This document shows positions 1-4,047 of a stretch of DNA of 6,494 nt, one piece after another. The position numbers and the translations under genes are program-made. How positions within the stretch are numbered: the first letter of the stretch is position 1; every line of letters begins with the position of its first letter. Below the pieces are notes generated by a model. The model was not told the DNA's origin. It searched no databases and was given only the letters and a program-made list of their open reading frames with translations. Source of the DNA: Chloroflexota bacterium (GTDB lineage Bacteria > Chloroflexota > Dehalococcoidia > Tepidiformales > Tepidiformaceae). Location: assembly GCA_021823905.1 (NCBI GenBank), contig JAKALX010000215.1:1-6494 (forward strand). The letters run 5' to 3'.

Positions 1-153
1 AACGGTGCAGCCTGTGGCGTCAAGCGAAACAGATTCGCCGGCATCGGGGCCCAACGCGGCGATGCGGCCGTCCTCGACGGCGACGTTGGTTTCGATCGGT
101 GACGCGGCGAGGCCGTCCCAGGCCCGCCCCCCACGCAAAACGAGGCTGTGCAT
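1..153 (-). CDS. Amidohydrolase family protein, N-terminal fragment (runs off left edge)
   Basis: Only the first 51 codons are present. The frame reads MHSLVLRGGRAWDGL, then VAVEDGRIAALGPDAG, then LDATGCTV at the edge. This is the N-terminal beta-sandwich signature of metal-dependent amidohydrolases (D-aminoacylase, dihydropyrimidinase or imidazolonepropionase-like): an L-V-x-R-G-G strand, a V-x-V-x-D-G-R-I-A-A-L-G segment and a strand that normally leads into the P-G-x-D-x-H-x-H metal site. The metal site lies outside the window, so the substrate cannot be named. The ATG at 153 was chosen because homologues begin just before the LVLRGG strand. No good Shine-Dalgarno is visible, and the frame stays open upstream but becomes Arg-rich and unlike protein. 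The gene lies 83 nt downstream of the stop of the 254-aa gene on the same strand, so co-transcription is possible but unproven. Confidence 0.75.
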   Translation of the reverse strand, partial: MHSLVLRGGRAWDGLAASPIETNVAVEDGRIAALGPDAGESVSLDATGCTV

Positions 154-236
154 CGCCGCGCATTCTCGCACGGGCTCGAAGCGCGCGCCTCTGTGCAGCC
201 GCCTGGAATGTGCGGGGCTCGCTCCCGTGAACTGCC

Positions 237-1001
237 TCAGGCCGCCTCGTGGCAGGCGCGCTCGGCGGCCAGGCGCCGCGCTCGCCTTGGCACATAGTCG
301 GCGTCGGACGGGACTTGCCACAGGCTCCATTCGCCCCGTTGCCACTCAGTCCTGCCGATGCCCCACTGCTTGAAGCGCAGGCGCCGGCGCTCAACCAGCG
401 CACGCTGCACGTGCCAGGGCAACTCCGACAACGGCGCGGCGGGGAGAACGGACCGGTACGAAAGGTAGCTCCCGGGCGAACGAAGCTCGCGGTTCAGTTC
501 CCGCTGCAACGCCCAGATAACCAGGCTTACGTGCTGATCGGGCACGGGCTCGATGCCGTCGTCCACACCGGCGTAATAGGCCTGTGGATCGTCGAGCGTG
601 TCCAACGCCTCGCGGATGTCTTCGTTCACTTCGTTCGCGAGGTCTTGCAGGGCGAGGTGAAGCTCCGGATCGCGGGAGCTTGGCTCTCCCGTTGGAACCT
701 GGTCGATCAGCGGCCCGCTCGGGCCAACGCGGAGTGGCAGCTGCGAAAGGATCTCCCGCGCGGCGGCCTGGCCTTCGTCCACCTCGACCAGGCGAAGCAA
801 AGCGCCATAGGTTGGCTCCTCATCCGCCGCGGCCGACCGCGTTCCGCATGCCGCGGTGAGCGGCGGCAGTTCGGGAACGTGGCTGAGGAGCGCCGCGAAG
901 ACGCGGAGCCTCCGGCCGGGGCTCAGATCCTCAGAAGTCGGGTCGAAGCGCGACACCGGCCGGCATGCCAGCGGGATTTCTGGGCCTGCGCGAGTCTCCA
1001 T
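237..1001 (-). CDS. Hypothetical protein, 254 aa, unrecognised family
   Basis: I do not recognise this family. The frame is convincing as a gene. A near-perfect AAGGAGG (1007-1013) sits 5 nt before the ATG, codons are G/C-biased at the third position, and the protein has balanced soluble composition with no membrane segment or signal peptide. The middle (about residues 65-150) is acidic and probably helical, with segments such as ALQDLANEVNEDIREALDTL and DDPQAYYAGVDDGIEP. The C-terminal third is rich in Trp and Arg (ELPWHVQRALVERRRLRFKQW, cut here to its idea: an amphipathic basic helix) and ends in an Arg/Ala-rich helix. No nucleotide-binding, metal-binding or DNA-binding motif is evident. 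It is the last gene of an apparent three-frame minus-strand unit, 29 nt after the 50-aa frame. A long plus-strand open frame overlaps it but looks like its antisense shadow. Confidence 0.8.
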   Translation of the reverse strand: METRAGPEIPLACRPVSRFDPTSEDLSPGRRLRVFAALLSHVPELPPLTAACGTRSAAADEEPTYGALLRLVEVDEGQAAAREILSQLPLRVGPSGPLIDQVPTGEPSSRDPELHLALQDLANEVNEDIREALDTLDDPQAYYAGVDDGIEPVPDQHVSLVIWALQRELNRELRSPGSYLSYRSVLPAAPLSELPWHVQRALVERRRLRFKQWGIGRTEWQRGEWSLWQVPSDADYVPRRARRLAAERACHEAA

Positions 1002-1030
1002 GGCGGCCTCCTTGGCGCCGCACGCGGAGC

Positions 1031-1183
1031 CTATGGCTCGACGTCCGGCGATGCTCCTTCACGGCGCTGCTGCGGACAGATCCGAGCCGGATCCGTGTAC
1101 CGCTCGGGCCACGGATCCGCCCCAGGATTGGTTCGCGGGTTCGTTGTGGGGCTTATCACGGGGTTCGTTGCTGGCGCTGGCAT
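1031..1183 (-). CDS. Possible small Pro-rich protein, 50 aa, with octad repeat
   Basis: This short frame lies between the two hypothetical genes. Its ATG falls one base after the stop of the upstream 139-aa gene (TGAGATG), and AGAGGAG (1192-1198) inside the end of that gene sits 8 nt before it, an arrangement that suits translational coupling. It ends in TAG at 1033-1031, 29 nt before the next ATG. Residues 5-36 fall into four octads that share x-T/A-N/D-P at their first four positions: ATNPVISP, TTNPRTNP, GADPWPER, YTDPARIC, with prolines at 8, 16, 24 and 32. The remaining C-terminus is polar (PQQRREGASPDVEP). There is no signal peptide or membrane helix. No function is recognised. It could instead be untranslated spacer with a fortuitous start; the ribosome site and the repeat are the arguments for coding. 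Confidence 0.42.
   Translation of the reverse strand: MPAPATNPVISPTTNPRTNPGADPWPERYTDPARICPQQRREGASPDVEP
1088..1119. repeat. 10-bp perfect inverted repeat inside the 50-aa frame
   Basis: CGGATCCGTG (1088-1097) and CACGGATCCG (1110-1119) are exact reverse complements separated by 12 nt. In the minus-strand transcript this gives a strong hairpin about 85 nt before the ATG of the 254-aa gene. Each arm also contains the self-complementary CGGATCCG. There is no T tract, so it is not a standard terminator; an RNA structure that tunes distal gene expression or mRNA stability is possible. Confidence 0.6.
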
Positions 1184-1184
1184 C

Positions 1185-1604
1185 TCAACTGCTCCTCTTC
1201 CGGCGGCGCCGGTTCTTCCATTGCTCGATTCGCTCCGCGATCTGGGCGTCGTCCGGCTCCGCGTTCTCGGGCGCCGAAAGTGGCTGCCCCTCGTCGATCT
1301 CGCGCCGCGCGCGGAACGACTTCAGCAGCACGCTCTTGCCGATGGCAACGCCGGCGGTCGACTTCGCGCCCTGGGGAACGCAATGGTCGATCGCGAGGCA
1401 GTCTCCGCGCGTGAGAAGGATCGCCGCCTCGCTGAGTCCGTATTCGTCGCACCGCAGAAGCGCGTCGGCGACCTGGTCGTTCAGGGCGAGGCTGGCCGGG
1501 GGGAATCGCCAGCTCTCCAACTGCGCGACTTCATGCCGGATGGCGGCCTGGAGAAGCCAGAGCTCCTCGGTCGTGAATACTGCGCAAGCGGTTGGCTGAC
1601 TCAT
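1185..1604 (-). CDS. Hypothetical protein, 139 aa, basic C-terminal tail
   Basis: No family is recognised. The ATG at 1604 (MSQPTACAVFTTEELW) is preferred because GGAGAG (1611-1616) lies 6 nt upstream. A second ATG two codons earlier (1610) would be almost on top of that site. The protein is soluble: helical N-terminal part (FTTEELWLLQAAIRHEVAQL), a middle containing LLTRGDCLAIDHCVPQGAK and GVAIGKSVLLKSFRARREID, an acidic linker (SAPENAEPDDAQIAERIEQ) and a short basic tail (WKNRRRRKRSS) that could touch nucleic acid or simply be disordered. It is the first gene of the putative operon that runs into the 50-aa frame and the 254-aa gene, and it is transcribed divergently from the nitroreductase. 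The codon pattern fits its neighbours. Confidence 0.75.
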   Translation of the reverse strand: MSQPTACAVFTTEELWLLQAAIRHEVAQLESWRFPPASLALNDQVADALLRCDEYGLSEAAILLTRGDCLAIDHCVPQGAKSTAGVAIGKSVLLKSFRARREIDEGQPLSAPENAEPDDAQIAERIEQWKNRRRRKRSS

Positions 1605-1791
1605 CGCCATCTCTCCGGTTGACAACATCCTATGAGCTAGATAACGACACAAACGCATCAGGAGTTAACAGTTTTCTGACATTTATGTGTCTGGAGCTGT
1701 GCGCTGGCGCCTCCCACTGGCGGCTTGCGGCCGTTCATGCCGCGATCGGGGCCGCCTCGTCTAGAATCGCCCATGGACAAGGAGGTGCGTC
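1605..1791. promoter_or_regulatory. Divergent intergenic promoter region
   Basis: This gap between the minus-strand hypothetical operon and the plus-strand nitroreductase contains the most AT-rich stretch of the window (about 1620-1690). On the plus strand a consensus -35 TTGACA (1619-1624) is present, but the best -10 after it (GATAAC, 1640-1645) leaves a short 15-nt spacer. A small interrupted dyad, GACA-N6-TGTC, lies at 1678-1691, and a GTTAAC palindrome just before it. I could not identify a convincing minus-strand promoter for the 139-aa gene; TAGGAT-like and TTATCT-like boxes exist without good -35 partners. The nitroreductase -10 is listed separately. The region probably carries both promoters, but their exact positions are uncertain. 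Confidence 0.45.
1762..1767 (+). promoter_or_regulatory. Candidate -10 box (TAGAAT) of the nitroreductase gene
   Basis: TAGAAT matches the bacterial -10 consensus at five of six positions. It would place the transcription start near 1773-1775, about 18 nt before the nitroreductase ATG and just upstream of its AAGGAGGT ribosome site (1779-1786). No good -35 hexamer is found 16-18 nt upstream. Confidence 0.45.
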
Positions 1792-2316
1792 ATGACGCCG
1801 TACGACGCGGTGATCGGCAAGCGGGACACGCGGAGCTTCGCCGCGACGGCAATTGAGGACAGCGTGCTCATGCGAATCCTGCAGGCCGGACGCATGGCGG
1901 GGAGCGCGAAGGCGCTCGAGCCGGTCCGATTCGTCGTCCTGCGCGACCGTGAGCAGAAGGCGCGGCTCGCCGCGTGCGGGCTCGCGACCGGCCATCCGCT
2001 TTCGGCGCCTGTCGTGGTCGCGATCGTCCTGGAGCCCGAGATGGGCGTGGTCGGCGCGCCGCTTACGATTTTCCGCGGACCTTTCGATGCCGGCCGGGCG
2101 GTGCAGAACATGATGATTGCTGCCTGGGGAGAGGGTGTCGCTTCGTGCCCTGCCTCGATGCACCACGCCGACGGGGCGCGACAGGTGCTCGGCCTCCCCG
2201 ATGGGTACGTGGTCGCGAACTGCATCGCTTTCGGCTATCCCGCCGCGGCCGAAACCGGCCGCCCGGTGAGACCGCGGAAACCGCTGTCGGAGTACGTGCA
2301 CTGGGAACGCTGGTAG
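1792..2316 (+). CDS. Small nitroreductase family protein (FMN-dependent oxidoreductase)
   Basis: This 174-aa cytoplasmic protein belongs to the nitroreductase flavoprotein superfamily, which uses FMN and NAD(P)H to reduce nitro, quinone or enone compounds; the physiological substrate cannot be read from sequence. Evidence: the N-terminal FMN-phosphate-binding segment AVIGKRDTRSF (residues 6-16); the region AGRMAGSAKALEPVRFVVL, equivalent to the usual A-P-S-x-x-x-x-Q-P-W-x-F-V-V stretch; the dimer/FMN helix DAGRAVQNMMIAAWGEGVAS (about 98-117); NCIAFGYP near 143-150; and a C-terminal RKPLSEYVHWERW tail common in this family. It is slightly short for the family (usually about 190-220 aa). The start is set by AAGGAGGT (1779-1786), 5 nt before the ATG. 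It is the only plus-strand gene and converges on the LysR gene. No link to the ferredoxins is implied by transcription. Confidence 0.92.
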   Translation: MTPYDAVIGKRDTRSFAATAIEDSVLMRILQAGRMAGSAKALEPVRFVVLRDREQKARLAACGLATGHPLSAPVVVAIVLEPEMGVVGAPLTIFRGPFDAGRAVQNMMIAAWGEGVASCPASMHHADGARQVLGLPDGYVVANCIAFGYPAAAETGRPVRPRKPLSEYVHWERW

Positions 2317-2340
2317 CGGGATCAGCGGCCTGACCCGCGA

Positions 2341-2407
2341 GCCACGACGGCGTGGCACCGGGCTGGCACAACCCGGACGCTTGCCCCGGGCCGAGTCGGG
2401 CCCGGGG
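2341..2407. terminator. Three consecutive hairpins in the convergent gap; likely bidirectional terminator
   Basis: Between the stops of the nitroreductase (2316) and LysR (2416) genes there are three inverted repeats. They are GCCACG-ACGG-CGTGGC (2341-2356), CCGGG-N9-CCCGG (2358-2376), and the strongest, CCCCGGGCC-GAGTCG-GGCCCGGGG (2384-2392 with 2399-2407, 9 perfect G/C pairs). None is followed by a clear T tract on either strand. As an intrinsic terminator the call is therefore imperfect, but stem strength and position between convergent genes support a transcription-end role. Confidence 0.5.
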
Positions 2408-2415
2408 ACACGGTT

Positions 2416-3345
2416 CTAGTCGGAATCGGCGCCGCGCGGCCCTTCGAAGATGTTCGTGACGCCGTATTCGCTGGTGAGGAGCTTCAGGAAGTCGCGGATC
2501 GGCGGGTTGATGGCGCGGTTCCTCAGGATGTGCACGCCGACCTCGCGTTGGGCCGGCTGCTCCATGTCGCGGATCTCAACCTGCTTCAGCGTGCCGTTCG
2601 CGACCTCGCGGGAGATCGAGACCACCGGCAGGATGGCGATGCCCAGCCCTGCCTCGACCATGTGCTTCGTCGTTTCCATGGAGTCGAGCTCCATCACGGA
2701 CTCCGGCACAACCCCGGCGCGGAGGAACATGCTGTAAATCAGGCTGTGATAGCTCGACGTTCGCTCGAAGAAGAGGAACGGCTCGCGTCCCGCTTCGGCG
2801 ATCGACACGTTGGCCTTCTGGGCGAACGAGTGCGAAGGCGCCACGACGAGGGCAAGGTCGTCATTGTAGAGGTGGAGCGATTCGATCTCCGGATGTTGCG
2901 CAAGCCGCGTCACGACGACGTGAACTTCGCCGGCGAGCAGTTTCTCGATGATGTCCTCGGTGTTGCCCGTCGTGAGGTGGACGTGGACGCGCGGCCGCGT
3001 CTCGCGAAAGTGGCGAAGGATGCCCGGTAGGACATAAGTAGCGATGGACGAGCTGGCGCCGATGCGGATGCTGCCAACGTCGCCGTGGCGGACCGCCTCG
3101 ATGGAGTCGGTGCCTTCCTGGACGGCGGTCAGGGCGCGCTGGGCGTGCGGCATGAACGCGTGGCCCGCGTCGGTAAGGGTGACGCTGCGGCCCGTGCGTT
3201 CGAACAGGCGCTCGCCAATCTCACGTTCGAGCGACTGGATCCGCGCCGTGACGGATGGCTGAGTGAGGAAGAGCGCTTCCGCCGCCCGGCTGAACGAGCG
3301 ATGGTGCGCAACCTGGATGAACGCTTCGAGCTGTGCGAGTTCCAA
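2416..3345 (-). CDS. LysR-family transcriptional regulator (TTG start)
   Basis: A 309-aa LysR-type regulator of full family length. The N-terminal winged helix-turn-helix is textbook: LEAFIQVAHHRSFSRAAEAL (residues 6-25), then LTQPSVTARIQSLEREIG (27-44), LFERTGR and LTDAG. A linker helix follows, and from about residue 90 a periplasmic-binding-like effector domain (IRIGASSSIATYVLPGILR, FLFFERTSSYHSL, MVEAGLGIAILPV). In overall look it resembles CysL/CbbR-type members. The TTG at 3345 is chosen because homologues begin at M-E-L-x-Q-L-E and GGGAGG (3354-3359) sits 8 nt upstream. A longer version starting at another TTG (3417) would overlap the ferredoxin gene and add a non-homologous leader. 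It lies 43 nt downstream of the seven-iron ferredoxin on the same strand and is probably co-transcribed with it. Targets are unknown; autoregulation of the ferredoxin cassette is a natural hypothesis. Confidence 0.94.
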   Translation of the reverse strand: MELAQLEAFIQVAHHRSFSRAAEALFLTQPSVTARIQSLEREIGERLFERTGRSVTLTDAGHAFMPHAQRALTAVQEGTDSIEAVRHGDVGSIRIGASSSIATYVLPGILRHFRETRPRVHVHLTTGNTEDIIEKLLAGEVHVVVTRLAQHPEIESLHLYNDDLALVVAPSHSFAQKANVSIAEAGREPFLFFERTSSYHSLIYSMFLRAGVVPESVMELDSMETTKHMVEAGLGIAILPVVSISREVANGTLKQVEIRDMEQPAQREVGVHILRNRAINPPIRDFLKLLTSEYGVTNIFEGPRGADSD

Positions 3346-3388
3346 AAGGGTCGCCTCCCGGACGAGACTGCTGAATGGCCGCTCCCTC

Positions 3389-3628
3389 CTAACGGAAGAA
3401 GTCGGTGTTGATCGCAATGTATTTCTTCCACTCCGGCTTGAGCGAATCTTCGTGCGCGATCGCCGTCACCGGGCATGCCATCTCGCAGGCGGCGCAGTCG
3501 ATGCACTGGTCGGCGTTGATGTAATACTGCGGCGCGTCGTCGGAGGTGCTGATGCAGTCGATCGGACAGACCTCGACGCAGGACGCGTCCTTCGTGCCGA
3601 TGCACGGCTCGGCGATTACGTAGGCCAT
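3389..3628 (-). CDS. Seven-iron-type ferredoxin, [3Fe-4S][4Fe-4S]
   Basis: A 79-aa soluble electron carrier. The two cluster motifs are PCIGTKDASCVEVCPIDC (Cys9, Cys17, Cys21, Cys25) and CIDCAACEMACP (Cys42, Cys45, Cys48, Cys52). By analogy with Azotobacter ferredoxin I, Cys9, Cys17 and Cys52 would hold a [3Fe-4S] cluster and Cys21, Cys42, Cys45 and Cys48 a [4Fe-4S] cluster. The position matching the extra Cys of the first motif is Thr12, consistent with a three-iron site; Cys25 would be free. The ATG at 3628 gives MAYVIAEPCIG, the typical start of the family; GGAAGGGG upstream is about 12 nt away, longer than ideal. An alternative TTG eight codons upstream is unlikely. It lies 28 nt after the [2Fe-2S] ferredoxin and 43 nt before the LysR gene. 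Its redox partner is unknown. Confidence 0.95.
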   Translation of the reverse strand: MAYVIAEPCIGTKDASCVEVCPIDCISTSDDAPQYYINADQCIDCAACEMACPVTAIAHEDSLKPEWKKYIAINTDFFR

Positions 3629-3656
3629 GCGAGCGAGCGTCCCCTTCCGCAACCTG

Positions 3657-3968
3657 TCATTCGGGCGCCACGCCGCGCTTGTACACGATAACGTCGCCCT
3701 CGATTCGAGCCTGGCAAGCGAGACGCAGGCGAGGATCCTCGACGGACCGCACGCCGCGCTGGCGCATCAGGTTCTTGCGCTCGTAGCGTCCCATCTGGCT
3801 GAGGCGCGCGACGCCCGAGATCACCTGCATGGCGCAGTTCGTGCACTCGCCGTTACGCGCGCAACCGACTGGCCAGAAGTATCCGCGGTTAGCGAAAGCG
3901 TCCATGACGGTTTCGCCCTGCTCTGCCTCAAGCTCAACACCAAGTGGCTCCACGCGAATGCGGGGCAT
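3657..3968 (-). CDS. [2Fe-2S] ferredoxin
   Basis: A 103-aa ferredoxin-fold electron carrier. The N-terminal beta strands (PRIRVEPLGVELEAEQGET) lead into the helix VMDAFANRGYFWPVG, and the cluster loop is Cys36-x5-Cys42-x2-Cys45 (GCARNGECTNCAMQV) with the fourth ligand Cys85 in RLRLACQARI. The C-x5-C-x2-C spacing matches adrenodoxin/Isc-type ferredoxins rather than plant-type (C-x4-C). A charged insertion (about residues 55-78, SQMGRYERKNLMRQRGVRS) lies between the third and fourth ligands. The ATG at 3968 has no Shine-Dalgarno; instead a strong -10 element ends six nt before it, which suggests a leaderless mRNA. It is the first gene of the ferredoxin-ferredoxin-LysR unit and lies 79 nt after the DUF512 gene on the same strand. 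Confidence 0.93.
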   Translation of the reverse strand: MPRIRVEPLGVELEAEQGETVMDAFANRGYFWPVGCARNGECTNCAMQVISGVARLSQMGRYERKNLMRQRGVRSVEDPRLRLACQARIEGDVIVYKRGVAPE

Positions 3969-3969
3969 G

Positions 3970-4000
3970 GCGAAATTCTAACAGCTCTCGGCTGTTTCGC
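3970..4000. repeat. Inverted repeat overlapping the ferredoxin promoter; possible operator
   Basis: On the plus strand AACAGC-TCTCG-GCTGTT (3980-3996) is a perfect 6-bp dyad. It is nested in outer arms GCGAAA (3970-3975) and TTTCGC (3995-4000), so that apart from a TTCTAA bulge a 10-bp stem can form. The dyad overlaps the extended -10 of the ferredoxin promoter. It could be a repressor or LysR operator, or a weak hairpin ending the DUF512 transcript; no T tract follows it. Confidence 0.4.
3975..3983 (-). promoter_or_regulatory. Extended -10 promoter of the [2Fe-2S] ferredoxin gene (leaderless)
   Basis: Read on the minus strand the sequence is TGT-TAGAAT, an extended -10 (TG-N-TATAAT type) with five of six hexamer matches, followed by TTCGCC and then the ferredoxin ATG. 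A start point six to seven nt after the -10 falls on the ATG itself. No ribosome site is present, which agrees with a leaderless message. No good -35 is seen, as is usual for extended -10 promoters. Confidence 0.5.
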
Positions 4001-4047
4001 TTTACTCGCATGAGCAAGGCACGATTAACCGGCCAAGGGGGCTGGCG

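Noticed and set aside
154..236. Gap between the 254-aa gene and the amidohydrolase
   Set aside because: No convincing promoter, terminator hairpin or small gene was found in these 83 nt.
20..403. 127-aa minus-strand frame spanning the left gene boundary
   Set aside because: It overlaps both the amidohydrolase start and the end of the 254-aa gene in another frame and is low-complexity Arg/Ala.
249..1622. 457-aa plus-strand open frame across the whole left hypothetical region
   Set aside because: It is antisense to frames with good ribosome sites, has no Shine-Dalgarno of its own, and its Gly/Arg/Leu/Val-rich composition is typical of a GC-rich antisense shadow.
1792..2316. Nitroreductase considered as BluB (5,6-dimethylbenzimidazole synthase)
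   Set aside because: The K-R-D-T-R-S-F segment is reminiscent, but the protein lacks the BluB P-S-V-G-x-x-Q-P-W region and is shorter.
3980..3996. Dyad considered as a LexA (SOS) box
   Set aside because: The arms read ACAG-N7-CTGT, the opposite orientation to the CTGT-N8-ACAG type, and do not match the GAAC-N4-GTTC type.
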